From: a virus
DNA length: 41,050 nt
Strand: one strand, 5' to 3'
Virus record (IMG/VR): IMGVR_UViG_3300009038_000003
Span: 1-41,050 of that record
Shown here: positions 29,728-38,045 of the stretch, one piece after another
Layout: each line of letters starts with the position of its first letter
How positions within the stretch are numbered: position 1 is the first letter of the stretch
Program-made: the position numbers and the translations under genes
Notes under the pieces: generated by a model
Told to the model about the DNA's origin: nothing
Database searches by the model: none
The model's input: the letters and a program-made list of their open reading frames with translations, nothing else

Positions 29728-31464
29728 CTACTTCTTCTTTCCGCCGTGCTGCTGCAGCAGTTCGGGGTGCTCCTGCGCCATCTTCTTCTGCTGCTTCTCG
29801 CGCCGGCGGAGGTTGTGTAACAGCATGTCGCGGCCGGGCGGGTTCGTCGACCGGATCAGGTCTGCGTTGTCGATGGCGCCGAACTTACGCAGCGTGAGCG
29901 CCAACTCGCGGGATTCATCGCCGAACAGCGGGGAGTGTGAATGGCCGTCAACGCGCATCTTCACGTCATGGACGTCACACGCGTAGAATTCTTGCGACTT
30001 GCCATCCTCGCCGGCCGGAAGGCGCAATTTCTTGTCGTCATGCGCCATCTTCAGCTTAAGCCCGACATCGCCGAGCTTCGTGAGCGGGCTTTCGATCGCC
30101 AGTGCCGCCTTCTTGATGCGGCCGGATCCGCTCTTGTTCAACTGCTGCGCATGCTGATGGGACCGCACGCCCTGTTCGCTGCGGCCAGACATGACCTCCG
30201 TAAGCCCGGAAGCTTCCAGGAACATGTTCGTGATTTCGCGGAATTCGGCGAACATGTCGGGCGGCATTTCGGGTCGTAGCTCTTCGACCTTCGCGTTGGG
30301 AAGCTGATCAAACAGGTAAGTATCCGCACCCCCAAAGGCAGCCATCTTTTCTTCGGATAGGCCAAGAAAGCCGGATCCAACACGAGCCGGGTATGCCTGA
30401 CGTTCCATAATATCTGCAATCTGGTCGAGTCTTTCAAGCATCCACTCCTGCAGCGGAACCAACGCATCAAGGTGCGCTTTGCCCCAGAAATAATTGTATT
30501 TCCCGAACGGCTGTATTTTGACGAACGGATGTTCCAGCGGGAAGAACGGGTTGCACTGCGATGGCGTCTTGCCGATCTTCTCGATCTTGTTGAACAGCCA
30601 TTCTACGTTCCTGGTAGACTTCTTGTAAGCCTCGATCGTCTTGCGGCTATCGCCCACCAGGATGTCCGGTTCGAGCATATGGAAGATGCGATAATCCAGG
30701 TAGGTGTCATCCCACGCCCACAGTTCCGTGAAGCGCACAAGCGGCACTTCGGTCTTGGCCTGGTAGGTGGCGGATGGCGAGTAGTCGGGGTTGACCTGCC
30801 CGAAGATCGTGCCGGCAAGATTCGATCCCCCGGTCCCGGCGATGATCATGCGCTGCAGCATTTCGGGGAACGGAGAAATCGACGACGAATGCGTGACCTT
30901 CAGCCGCTGCAATTCGTCTTCCCGGCCCGCCAGGATCATCTTGCCGGCGGCGGTTTGGTAATTGAGGTGATAGGTGTGGCAGAAGCACTCCTGACTATCG
31001 AGGTCAGGTCGTTCTTCCTGGTAGACCCCGAAATTGTGCGGCGGCACCAGCTCGGCGAACCACTGACCGCGATCGCGGTTCCAGCCCTGCTTGATGAGCA
31101 TGGTGTCGTAGGTCAGTGACCACGGGATCGACGCCATCACGGCGTCCGAGATTCCGTCCGCCTGGAAGTCATCGTTGAAATCGTCCTGCAGCACGAGCGT
31201 CTTCTGGACCGTCGGCTCGTCTTCATTCTGGTCGGCGCTGATGTGATAGAAAGCGTGGTCCGGCGCGTACAGGAACGACGTCACCAGGTCGAGGTGGCTT
31301 TCCAGGCGGTTGTACTTGCTCTGCTCGTAGCCCTGCGTGCCGAACAAGTAGTACTTCTCGCGCCACTGATAGAGGCGGTCGCGCTCCTCGCGTGTCGAGA
31401 GGCACCGCTCGATCAGGTAACGGACACGGTCTTCAAGCTCGTCGTCATCGGTCGGGAAGATCAC
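29728..31464 (-). CDS. Portal protein
   Basis: The dodecameric portal forms the DNA entry channel and docks the terminase. This 578-residue protein has a typical order: N-terminal helices (VRYLIERCLSTREERDRLYQ), a wing (LVPPHNFGVYQEERPDL), a clip/stem region (LVPLQEWMLERLDQIADIME), and a C-terminal helix and tail (LLHNLRRREKQQKKMAQEHP). The length is within podovirus portal range. The GTG start overlaps the upstream stop (GTGA), with GGAG upstream. It lies three genes below the terminase, as expected. Confidence 0.8.
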   Translation of the reverse strand: MIFPTDDDELEDRVRYLIERCLSTREERDRLYQWREKYYLFGTQGYEQSKYNRLESHLDLVTSFLYAPDHAFYHISADQNEDEPTVQKTLVLQDDFNDDFQADGISDAVMASIPWSLTYDTMLIKQGWNRDRGQWFAELVPPHNFGVYQEERPDLDSQECFCHTYHLNYQTAAGKMILAGREDELQRLKVTHSSSISPFPEMLQRMIIAGTGGSNLAGTIFGQVNPDYSPSATYQAKTEVPLVRFTELWAWDDTYLDYRIFHMLEPDILVGDSRKTIEAYKKSTRNVEWLFNKIEKIGKTPSQCNPFFPLEHPFVKIQPFGKYNYFWGKAHLDALVPLQEWMLERLDQIADIMERQAYPARVGSGFLGLSEEKMAAFGGADTYLFDQLPNAKVEELRPEMPPDMFAEFREITNMFLEASGLTEVMSGRSEQGVRSHQHAQQLNKSGSGRIKKAALAIESPLTKLGDVGLKLKMAHDDKKLRLPAGEDGKSQEFYACDVHDVKMRVDGHSHSPLFGDESRELALTLRKFGAIDNADLIRSTNPPGRDMLLHNLRRREKQQKKMAQEHPELLQQHGGKKK

Positions 31465-31862
31465 TTGATGGTCTCCGCCTTCATTTCCCGGATGGAATTA
31501 GCCGCCGCCGTCCATCCGAGTTTTTCGATACGTGAAGCGCATTTCTCAACTGTTGCCACTTCGATGGCGTCGCGCTCGGCCTTGATGCGTACGTCGGCAA
31601 TCATCGAGCATGTTTCCGCTGTGGCTTTCCATTCGTCGCGTTCCGCCTCAAGCTCCTTGATGCGGGCGGCGGCTTGTTCCGTCACAGCAATCCAGTCGCC
31701 GAGACGTGGATTCTCAAGCCTCTCGATCAGGTCGTTCATTTGCTCTTGCTCTCCGGAGGTGAGGGAAGGGGTTGGAAATGGGTGGGATGCCAATTCACGA
31801 CGATCCACACGAGCCAGAAAGAGGGGCAGGAGGGTGAGGAGGGCGGCTAGGGGGAGTTTCAT
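31461..31862 (-). CDS. Membrane-anchored or signal-bearing coiled-coil protein
   Basis: This 133-residue protein starts at ATG 31862, overlapping the previous stop (ATGA). It has a hydrophobic N-terminus (MKLPLAALLTLLPLFLARVD), then a coiled coil (AVTEQAAARIKELEAERDEW) and a helical end. An internal ATG near 31740 would yield only the cytosolic coiled coil. It could be a spanin- or exclusion-type protein, but its function is not evident. Confidence 0.5.
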   Translation of the reverse strand: MKLPLAALLTLLPLFLARVDRRELASHPFPTPSLTSGEQEQMNDLIERLENPRLGDWIAVTEQAAARIKELEAERDEWKATAETCSMIADVRIKAERDAIEVATVEKCASRIEKLGWTAAANSIREMKAETIK

Positions 31863-32098
31863 GACTGCTTCCCGGCCTCAGCGACGGCCTTGCGTCCTTT
31901 ATCGGTAATGAAGCTCTGCTGATCCACATAGTTGTGGCGCCAGAGTGCCATCGCGACGTTGTAGTTCGTCCATAGCGGGAGGCGGCTGTTCGGGCTCTCC
32001 GTCGCCATCTGCAACGCGACGAGCTGCGGCGCTGTCAGCTTGGCTTTTCTCATCCCCCCCGCCTCACGCTCGTAAATGTAGTGCTTACACGGACTCAC
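31859..32098 (-). CDS. Small hypothetical protein
   Basis: Seventy-nine residues from GTG 32098 (GTGA overlap). An internal ATG at 32053 with GAGGCGGG nearby would give 64. The shared part (KLTAPQLVALQMATE ... WTNYNVAMALWRHNYVDQQS ... ITDKGRKAVAEAG) looks like a small winged-helix phage protein. DNA binding is possible but not shown. Confidence 0.55.
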   Translation of the reverse strand: MSPCKHYIYEREAGGMRKAKLTAPQLVALQMATESPNSRLPLWTNYNVAMALWRHNYVDQQSFITDKGRKAVAEAGKQS

Positions 32099-32577
32099 TT
32101 GATGGTCCTCTGCATGGTGCGGCCGGCGATGATCGCGTTGGCGCTAGGACCAGGGATGGAAGCTGACGCCTCACGGCGCGGCGCATTGGGGCCAACTACC
32201 ACCTTACCACGCAAGTTGACCGGAGACGATGACGGCACGCAGATCGCCCCGTGCGCGCTCACGGGGGCCGAGAAGCCCGGAGCGAACTGCCTGATGCCGA
32301 GTTCGGGGCTGATGGGGGGGACGTCCAGGCGCGGCGCCGCGCGGTTCAGCCGGCTCGGGGAGGCGGAATTCAAATTTGTCATGCCGTGTTGGTCAGCAAG
32401 GGAGCGCAGTCGAGCATCCATGCGCGGTGCAATAGAGCCAATGTGGCCCCCAGCAGGAACCCAATCAGTCCGTAGGCAGCCACACTGAGGGCACGGAGGA
32501 TCGACCTTTTCGAAGGTATGAAAATCATGTCCACACCGTGGGTTAAGACAACGAAGGTTGTGTGAAAGCATGCTCAT
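32095..32577 (-). CDS. Zinc-ribbon protein next to terminase
   Basis: This 160-residue protein has an N-terminal zinc ribbon (RCLNPRCGHDF ... PPCPQCGC) followed by a long basic, proline-rich, probably disordered tail. The ATG at 32577 overlaps the terminase stop (ATGA). A packaging or nucleic-acid-binding accessory role is inferred from its place between terminase and portal. Confidence 0.6.
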   Translation of the reverse strand: MSMLSHNLRCLNPRCGHDFHTFEKVDPPCPQCGCLRTDWVPAGGHIGSIAPRMDARLRSLADQHGMTNLNSASPSRLNRAAPRLDVPPISPELGIRQFAPGFSAPVSAHGAICVPSSSPVNLRGKVVVGPNAPRREASASIPGPSANAIIAGRTMQRTIK

Positions 32578-34454
32578 TGCGGAAGCTCTATGTTGCAACG
32601 CTTCAAATAATTCATCACCACCCGGCCCACAGGAAGTTCCCCGCCGCGCTCTTCAACGCTCGCGGAATAGGCCCGCGTCAACCCCTCCCCGCGCAGCTTG
32701 GCCCACAACCATTTGCGCCAGCACTCCGCGGCCAAGGCTGCGGTCATCACACGATCGTCGTTCTTGCCGCCGTCTGCCGCAATCGAGCCGTCGGTGTTCA
32801 CCAGGGTGCGCATCTCTTCTACCAACCCCAGCGACCGCACCTGGATGCGGTTGAGTTCCACACCGTCCTTGAACCGCGCCATGAGCATGCGCTTGATGTC
32901 GTCGGTTGTCACCATGTGGTAGGCAAGGTCGGAACCGCCCACCGTATCGATGCGTGTGTAGTAGAAATACCTCAAGTTGTTGAGGCAGTTACGAACCTCG
33001 AAAGTGTCCTCTCCGGCCGGTATCTCGCGGACGTACTCGCGGGTGCGCTCGAGTTCGGAGAACACGGCCTTACCGGGACCGTTGATTTCGATGATGACCC
33101 GACAGTCGCGCTTGCCGTAGAAGCCGGCCAAGTGCGCGATGACCCACGCGACTTGATAGGTCGCATAGTCACGCGAGCAGAACTCGGCAACCTGCACCAT
33201 GCACTCGGCGTAGCAGCGCCAGACCTGGATGCAGGTGTTGTCGGCCTGATCACTCGACCCATAGGCCGGATCGCAGGACACGACATACACACCGAACTTG
33301 GAGGCGTGCTCCCAGATCTTCAGTTCGGCGCGCGGATCACTCAGCGGCCCCTGCACGACCGTGTCGTCCCACCGGCGCGTCATACGGTAGCGGTACGCCT
33401 GCATCGGGTGGCGCCGCGCCTCGCGCATGACCTCCGTCAGGACCGGCGACGTGAAGTACTTGGCGCCGGTCGATTGGAACGCGTCTTCTTCCGTGAACGG
33501 GAACTCGGCGTCCATGGTGCACTGGTCGCCGGATTTCTCGTTGTCTAGATGGAAGCGGTACCAGGCCATTTGTTGCATGCTTACATCAAAGTCATACAGC
33601 TCCTTAACAGCACGGACCCGTCCTCGTTCAAGACGAGATAATCGATCCCGCCCGTAATGTCCGAAACGTCCATCGTCAACGTGGAACTGACGGCGTTCAT
33701 CTCGCCACCACCCAGAGAAGATTGCGCGGCTAGCAGGAGACGTCTTTGCCAATTGATACTGATCATAGAAATGGTTGAAGCCATTGGCGGTGGTCTCCCA
33801 AATTTGCAGGCGGTGTTCATAGATCGACGACACCGACGACTTGAACGCCTTGATGTCGTCCTCATTTCCGTAGAACGCGCACTCAGTTCCGTGGACGTAG
33901 TTTGAAGACTGGGATCGACCAAGACCGCCGGACCTTTCTTCTTGTGTACCGGCGATCAAATACGCAAACATCGACTCGTTGCTGAACAGCAGAATGTCTC
34001 GGTTGTGCTTTTCGACCTTCGGTTTGAACTTAGTCCTCTTGCCGCCGACTGTGATCTGATTCGGCATGGTCTCCAGAAAGATATCGATCGTCGCCCGCCA
34101 TTTTGCCAGCGCCTTCTCTTCGTGCAGGATGAACGTGCCGAGCAGGCCCCCGTACTCGAACGCGTAGAACATGTCGATCGCGATGAAGAGCGTCGTCGCT
34201 CCTTGCTGCCGACCCTTCAAAACAACGAAGGTTGTTATGCCTTCAGCGATCCCTTTCTCAACCTCATCGAGAATATACAGCTGGCTCCCAAGCAGCTTGA
34301 AAGGCTGCCGGCCGTAATCGCTCGATTGAACCTTCAAATAAGAAATGAACGTCTCGAACTTCGCGCGCGGGAACGGCGCTACCGACGACGCGCGTGGCAA
34401 CTGAAACGTGACGGTATCCGTCTTGGACGGCGAACCACTCTTTGAGACGTTCAT
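32574..34454 (-). CDS. terL: Terminase large subunit
   Basis: The ATP-driven packaging motor and nuclease. This 626-residue protein has a Walker A-like VLKGRQQGATTL at about residues 78-89, and Walker B-like strand elements follow. The RNase H-fold nuclease is visible as VVSCDPAYGSSDQAD, VIIEINGPG and NDDRVMTAALA, which supply the acidic triad. The length is normal to slightly long. No small-subunit gene was recognised with confidence. The 5' 191 bases overlap the membrane-protein gene in another frame. Confidence 0.9.
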   Translation of the reverse strand: MNVSKSGSPSKTDTVTFQLPRASSVAPFPRAKFETFISYLKVQSSDYGRQPFKLLGSQLYILDEVEKGIAEGITTFVVLKGRQQGATTLFIAIDMFYAFEYGGLLGTFILHEEKALAKWRATIDIFLETMPNQITVGGKRTKFKPKVEKHNRDILLFSNESMFAYLIAGTQEERSGGLGRSQSSNYVHGTECAFYGNEDDIKAFKSSVSSIYEHRLQIWETTANGFNHFYDQYQLAKTSPASRAIFSGWWRDERRQFHVDDGRFGHYGRDRLSRLERGRVRAVKELYDFDVSMQQMAWYRFHLDNEKSGDQCTMDAEFPFTEEDAFQSTGAKYFTSPVLTEVMREARRHPMQAYRYRMTRRWDDTVVQGPLSDPRAELKIWEHASKFGVYVVSCDPAYGSSDQADNTCIQVWRCYAECMVQVAEFCSRDYATYQVAWVIAHLAGFYGKRDCRVIIEINGPGKAVFSELERTREYVREIPAGEDTFEVRNCLNNLRYFYYTRIDTVGGSDLAYHMVTTDDIKRMLMARFKDGVELNRIQVRSLGLVEEMRTLVNTDGSIAADGGKNDDRVMTAALAAECWRKWLWAKLRGEGLTRAYSASVEERGGELPVGRVVMNYLKRCNIELPQ

Positions 34455-34833
34455 TCAGGACTCGTTTTTCCCGCAGTTCCATGGCGGTGCGCATCAGGGC
34501 GCTGGACGCATTCTCGCACTCTATGCGGGCCGCGCGCAACTTCAGTCCTTCTTGCCATCCCGGCCCTTTGAGGAGCGCCGCAATTCGGTCTACCGCTCCA
34601 GACGCCGCGGAGGCGGCTCTGGAGCGCACCTCCACCCTTCCGCCCCTCAGATGGTAGCAGCCGTTTCCCGGTCCCGGCGACCACCGCACGGAGACCTTAG
34701 CCCCATGCTGCGCCCGGACGGCATGGACGGACGGCAGGCACTCCGCAGCGTCGGCCAGAGTCATCCATGCGATCATGATAACGATGATGGCAGCGGCAAT
34801 GATCCACAGCCAGTCAAATACTCTTTCGATCAT
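34264..34833 (-). CDS. Membrane-anchored protein overlapping terL
   Basis: This 189-residue protein has an N-terminal transmembrane helix (WLWIIAAAIIVIMIAWMTLA), a possible beta region (VSVRWSPGPGNGCYHLRGG) and a helical segment (RAARIECENASSALMRTAME, LREKRVLNERLKEW). The last 63 codons overlap the start of terL in a different frame. Those codons may be a readthrough tail added by loss of an earlier stop or by a frameshift. Its function is unknown. Membrane localisation is clear. Confidence 0.55.
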   Translation of the reverse strand: MIERVFDWLWIIAAAIIVIMIAWMTLADAAECLPSVHAVRAQHGAKVSVRWSPGPGNGCYHLRGGRVEVRSRAASAASGAVDRIAALLKGPGWQEGLKLRAARIECENASSALMRTAMELREKRVLNERLKEWFAVQDGYRHVSVATRVVGSAVPAREVRDVHFLFEGSIERLRPAAFQAAWEPAVYSR

Positions 34834-35252
34834 GGCTTAAATACCTTCGCCACATAGTCACTGCTGGAAGTACGGTTCCGGATCATGCGGTCCATCGCCA
34901 TCGTGAGGGCATCTCTGGGAGCGTTTTCGAGGCGAATGTTGTACTTTGCCAGCACTTCGGTAATGCGGTTGCCTATTTCTGTGAGCCGCATGAGTTCGTC
35001 TTGGTCGTGTCCGCTAACGTCTGTCTCAACGTGGTGCGGCAATCCAAAAGTCGCCGCGCCAACGAAATCATCCCAATGCCTGATGCGCTTGAGCGCCTTC
35101 GCCGCCGCCATCAGGGCGTCGTACTGGGATCGGGGGATGAGCACAAACCCCCTTCGCTCCAGGTTCGTGACGATCGCGGACATCTGCGCAAGGGCGCTGT
35201 CTTCAGCACCAATGCCGGCGATGATAGCGTCTCCGATTGCGGGGTCGCTCAT
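34830..35252 (-). CDS. Hypothetical helical protein
   Basis: This 140-residue protein starts at ATG 35252 with GGGGTG upstream. It has helix-rich segments (SQYDALMAAAKALKRIRHWD, LMRLTEIGNRITEVLAKYNI) and a basic C-terminus (MIRNRTSSSDYVAKVFKP). By position, just upstream of terL and the membrane protein, a small-terminase role is conceivable, but no family signature supports it. Confidence 0.5.
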   Translation of the reverse strand: MSDPAIGDAIIAGIGAEDSALAQMSAIVTNLERRGFVLIPRSQYDALMAAAKALKRIRHWDDFVGAATFGLPHHVETDVSGHDQDELMRLTEIGNRITEVLAKYNIRLENAPRDALTMAMDRMIRNRTSSSDYVAKVFKP

Positions 35253-35256
35253 TGCA

Positions 35257-35691
35257 TCACCCCACCACCGCATGCACGATGTGCCGCCAGAGTCGTGCCT
35301 TCATCTGCTGCGGGAAGCTCAGTTGATCGAAATCCACCATGTTCGGATGCGTCATCGCGGCGCCGTTCTTCGTCTCGCCGTAGCTCCACCCATCCATCGC
35401 CATGCGGCCGCGCCAGTAGTCATGTTGCACGCGCACCGATACGGTCGGATGTTCCAGGATGTAGCGGACGCCATCGCAGATATCGTTCTGCTGGGCAGGC
35501 GTCAAAACATGCCATGTCGGCTTTGGTTGCTCGCCGATGATGCTCTCCCACTCGCGATGCGCCTGCCATCCGAGCTGCGCGATGTTCTCGATGGTCACCA
35601 GATCGTCGCGAGATAAGTTGTTCTCGTCGATCGGTGAGGGAGCGCCGGGGACAAGGTCTACCTGCTCACCGCGATCATTCACGAACGGCAT
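35257..35691 (-). CDS. RyR-domain protein
   Basis: This 144-residue protein has a C-terminal RyR domain at about 90-140: HDYWRGRMAMDGWSYGETKN, then HPNMVDFDQLSFPQQMKARL and IVHAVV. RyR domains, first seen in ryanodine receptors, occur in phage and bacterial proteins linked to nucleotide-ligand binding. The N-terminal half (LVTIENIAQLGWQAHREWES) is a helical region. In this operon it may sense a nucleotide-derived signal (inference). Confidence 0.8.
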   Translation of the reverse strand: MPFVNDRGEQVDLVPGAPSPIDENNLSRDDLVTIENIAQLGWQAHREWESIIGEQPKPTWHVLTPAQQNDICDGVRYILEHPTVSVRVQHDYWRGRMAMDGWSYGETKNGAAMTHPNMVDFDQLSFPQQMKARLWRHIVHAVVG

Positions 35692-35891
35692 TATTTCTCC
35701 TCCTTTGCAAACGGCATCGGCTTGGTATCGGGTTCCCCGCGCTCGCGCCGCATGACCATCTCCATGAGTTGAGACCGGTCCTGCAGCTCGCGGGCATAGC
35801 GCATCAGCTGGCGCTCGGCGCGCTGCTGCTTGCGCTCGATCGGGTTCGGCGCGATACCAGCCATCATCTGCAGAATTCTGCGGTTGCGCAT
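35691..35891 (-). CDS. Small basic helical protein
   Basis: Sixty-six residues, starting at ATG 35891, which overlaps the previous stop (TGATG). A long helix (IERKQQRAERQLMRYARELQ) dominates. It ends at the first base of the RyR gene's start, so the two are co-translated. Its function is unknown. Confidence 0.55.
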   Translation of the reverse strand: MRNRRILQMMAGIAPNPIERKQQRAERQLMRYARELQDRSQLMEMVMRRERGEPDTKPMPFAKEEK

Positions 35892-36241
35892 CACCAAGGT
35901 CCCTTCATCTGTTCCGGCCAAGGTATGGGATCTTCCTTATCATAAGGAGCTTTGAATGGAGGATGCGGAAGTTTGTATATCGGCCGCGAGCGCCGGTATC
36001 GTCCATCTGAAAACTGGATCAATCCTATCGATTTCGCCGCTCTTAGCCACACTCTCCATTCTCTCCTGTCCTCATGATGCCACGACTGTTCCGGGTAGTG
36101 CATCCTCTCGATGAGAAAATCTATGTCTTCGAATCTCAAACCATCGCGTGGTAGGGCGCAGGCTATCCGTTCAAGCCAATGCTTAAGAACAGGACAACCT
36201 CCAACGTTGATGTAAGCTGGATCGTTTTCCCACCAACTCAT
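35891..36241 (-). CDS. Hypothetical protein
   Basis: This 116-residue, Trp- and His-rich protein (CPVLKHWLERIACALPRDGL, MHYPEQSWHHEDRREWRVWL) ends in a Pro-rich tail (YKLPHPPFKAPYDKEDPIPW). It is the first gene of a leftward run beginning opposite the rightward pair at 36298, with a 56-bp divergent gap that contains GTTGAC/GTCAAC inverted repeats. No family is recognised. Confidence 0.5.
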   Translation of the reverse strand: MSWWENDPAYINVGGCPVLKHWLERIACALPRDGLRFEDIDFLIERMHYPEQSWHHEDRREWRVWLRAAKSIGLIQFSDGRYRRSRPIYKLPHPPFKAPYDKEDPIPWPEQMKGPW

Positions 36242-36297
36242 GTTGACTATTTCCTGCGCTGTTATACGCTACGCATACTTGAACTGAGGGTCAACTC

Positions 36298-36552
36298 ATG
36301 GCACTTGGAAATCAAAATTTAACCCATACCTCCAGAGAGCAGCAGATGACCGCTCCCGGCATGGCTCACTTCGCCGGAACCGGGCCGCGCGGAGAAACGT
36401 GCGGGCGATGTGCGTTCCTGAAAACAAAGACCGACGTCTTCGCGTCAGGGCGTTGCGAGAAATACAGAAAACTCACCAGCAAAGTCGGACCTGAAATCAA
36501 AGCAAACCTTGCTGCTTGTAAGTATTTCGAACCATGCCGAAGCACGACATAG
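36298..36552 (+). CDS. Small Cys-rich protein, rightward
   Basis: Eighty-four residues with GAGGG eight bases before the ATG. The conserved-looking core is HFAGTGPRGETCGRCAF, then GRCEKYRKLTSKVGPEI and ACKYFEP, a four-Cys arrangement that may bind zinc or an iron-sulfur cluster. I recall this layout from small phage proteins. It runs against the late operon, with the next short ORF overlapping its end. Its function is unknown. Confidence 0.65.
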   Translation: MALGNQNLTHTSREQQMTAPGMAHFAGTGPRGETCGRCAFLKTKTDVFASGRCEKYRKLTSKVGPEIKANLAACKYFEPCRSTT

Positions 36553-36755
36553 ATCTTACTCATCCGCCTCTCGTCATCCGCGGCTACGAGAAGCTGATGA
36601 TCGTTGACGTACTTCGGCAACGTCGCAACGGTAAGTTCCTGCGCGTCGCGAAGTTTGTGCACGTATCGTTACCGTTATTGAGTTTCATGGATAACGTTTG
36701 CTCTATTACTGTAACTCTCCACAAAACTAAAATCCGCACGTGCAATTTGGTTTAG
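36534..36755 (+). CDS. Possible small hypothetical protein
   Basis: Seventy-three residues overlapping the preceding gene by 19 bases and the convergent leftward ORF at 36727. It begins with KHDIDLTHPPLVIRGYEKLM and has no motif. The second half is poorly ordered in composition, so the protein may not be real, or may end earlier in relatives. Confidence 0.35.
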   Translation: MPKHDIDLTHPPLVIRGYEKLMIVDVLRQRRNGKFLRVAKFVHVSLPLLSFMDNVCSITVTLHKTKIRTCNLV

Positions 36756-36918
36756 TGCATTTCTCCAAAAACGTAACGCGAGGGAGCGTTACAGGTTTCA
36801 CTGCGACTTGCCCGATAGCCTGACCTTGATGCGCGCTGATCCAATCGGCGATTTCATCGTCCGCGGTGACGGCCTTCTCACGGCGCGAATGCTTCGTCTT
36901 GTATTCCGCTACTCTCAT
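36727..36918 (-). CDS. Small hypothetical protein
   Basis: Sixty-three residues from ATG 36918, with a basic N-terminus (EYKTKHSRREKAVTADDEIA) and a C-terminal CTKPNCTCGF that could bind metal. It overlaps the end of the rightward ORF at 36755. It lies 67 bases below the zinc-ribbon gene. Evidence is length, frame and Cys cluster only. Confidence 0.4.
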   Translation of the reverse strand: MRVAEYKTKHSRREKAVTADDEIADWISAHQGQAIGQVAVKPVTLPRVTFLEKCTKPNCTCGF

Positions 36919-36985
36919 GATGGGTCCATGGCGGTACGGGGACGGGGAGGGGAGGGAGACAGGCTCCCCTCGATTTTCCAAAAAA

Positions 36986-37102
36986 TCACAGCGGGCTGCC
37001 GCAGTGTGGGCACTTCTTAGGCTTGGTGCCCTCGTAATATACTCTCTGGTCACAGCTTTTGCAGATGACCGTATGGTTGGTCGTCACCAACGGATGCCTC
37101 AT
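36986..37102 (-). CDS. Tiny zinc-ribbon protein
   Basis: Thirty-eight codons with VICKSCDQRVYYEG and KKCPHCGSPL, that is two CxxC knuckles in classic zinc-ribbon order. The ATG overlaps the stop of the upstream gene (ATGA, 37099-37102), strong support for translation. Such rubredoxin-like mini-proteins often act as adaptors in nucleic-acid complexes. Confidence 0.7.
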   Translation of the reverse strand: MRHPLVTTNHTVICKSCDQRVYYEGTKPKKCPHCGSPL

Positions 37103-37368
37103 CGTTTTATCCTCCTCAGAATGAAATCATTGGCCGGGACATCCGCAACATCACCGCGATCTACTGCGGATTTATGTTGCGCAATTTCCTGATCGCGCAC
37201 CATGCGGACCAGCGCTGACGACGCAACACCTTGCCGGATCAATCGGACGCCACTCCAGGTATCCCACATGTCATGCAGGGATTCCCGGATAGCTTTCCGC
37301 ACGTTTGCGGGAAGGGCATCGTATCCCTCCATGCGGACGCGGCTGTCGTGGTTCGGCTCATTCACCAT
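37099..37368 (-). CDS. Small hypothetical protein
   Basis: Eighty-nine residues from ATG 37368, with GAGGTG seven bases upstream; a longer start at 37407 lacks such support. It has an N-terminal acidic/basic mix and helices (LPANVRKAIRESLHDMWDTW, ALVRMVRDQEIAQHKSAV). I recall similar short ORFs from phage late-early junctions. Its function is unknown. Confidence 0.55.
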   Translation of the reverse strand: MVNEPNHDSRVRMEGYDALPANVRKAIRESLHDMWDTWSGVRLIRQGVASSALVRMVRDQEIAQHKSAVDRGDVADVPANDFILRRIKR

Positions 37369-37419
37369 GATGGCCACCTCTGGATGATATGCGGCCTCAC
37401 AACCCATTCAAAACGGATA

Positions 37420-37473
37420 GGTAATGGCGGCGACACCGGTGTGTCACCATAGCGGATAATCGCCACCGTTATC
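37420..37473. other. Imperfect inverted repeat between leftward genes
   Basis: GGTAATGGCGGCG (37421-37433) and CGCCACCGTTATC (37461-37473) pair at 10 of 13 positions and enclose the smaller palindrome GACACCGGTGTGTC. It lies in the 124-bp gap between leftward genes. It may be an operator or a structured leader for the gene starting at 37368. Confidence 0.4.
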
Positions 37474-37531
37474 TTCCAGTGGTAATGGATTTTCCAACTC
37501 CACAACCACCTGACCGGATCAAGAAATCTCA

Positions 37532-37915
37532 TCATACCCTCAGCGAGAGGTGCTTGCCGTTCTTGGCGATGCCGCGCCGGGCGTCCTCGAACGACCGACG
37601 GAGCGCCTTGACGCCCATTTCGAGCGCGTCGAACAGGGTTGCCTCCTGGGCTTCGTCCCAGACGTACTGGGTGGGGTTAGCGAGATGCCCGAGCAGTCGC
37701 ATGGCGTCCATCGCCGCGCTCGCCCTTGAGCTTGCCAGGCGCGAGAACGCGGCACGCTTCTCGGCATCACCCCGCTTCTTCGATGAGGTCTCGACCGGAG
37801 CAGTGGTCTCCTCGACCGGCTGACTTACGTCAGGCCACACCACCCCCGGACCCGCCTCAGCATCTTCCTCGTAGTACTCATCAGTCTCTACAACCTCGTG
37901 TGGATGCGTACCCAT
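37532..37915 (-). CDS. First gene of the late (leftward) operon
   Basis: This 127-residue protein has an acidic, disordered first half (VETDEYYEEDAEAGPG) and a helical second half (AAFSRLASSRASAAMDAMRL, DALEMGVKALRRSFEDARRG). GGAG lies about ten bases before the ATG, and the 63-bp repeat copy lies 25 bases upstream. Position alone could suit a late regulator or small terminase-like protein. No family is recognised. Confidence 0.55.
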   Translation of the reverse strand: MGTHPHEVVETDEYYEEDAEAGPGVVWPDVSQPVEETTAPVETSSKKRGDAEKRAAFSRLASSRASAAMDAMRLLGHLANPTQYVWDEAQEATLFDALEMGVKALRRSFEDARRGIAKNGKHLSLRV

Positions 37916-37939
37916 TACAAAATACTCCGTTTCTCACGA

Positions 37940-38002
37940 CACGTATTTTTCAATCTATAAAAGATCTGACGTCCCTCTGTCTACCTCCATCAATTGTGTC
38001 AG
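37940..38002 (-). repeat. 63-bp inverted repeat, copy 2
   Basis: This is the reverse complement of bases 1-63. It lies in the leader of the leftward operon, oriented with transcription. Conservation without any difference over 63 bases, ending at different sequence, argues for recent duplication or strong functional constraint. Confidence 0.9.
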
Positions 38003-38030
38003 GAATAGGATTGGAATAGTATTCAGTCAT

Positions 38031-38045
38031 TCGGGATTCCCGAAC
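38031..38045. promoter_or_regulatory. Operator-like palindrome
   Basis: TTCGGGA-T-TCCCGAA has two 7-bp arms around a single central base, in the divergent promoter region 29 bases beyond the 63-bp repeat. The size and symmetry suit a dimeric repressor site. The binding protein is unknown. Confidence 0.45.

Noticed and set aside
30472-31119. Rightward open frame of 215 codons inside the portal gene
   Set aside because: It is antisense to a convincing portal protein with typical codon structure and domain order.
32562-33548. Rightward open frame of 328 codons inside terL
   Set aside because: It is the antisense shadow of the terminase nuclease domain in GC-rich DNA.
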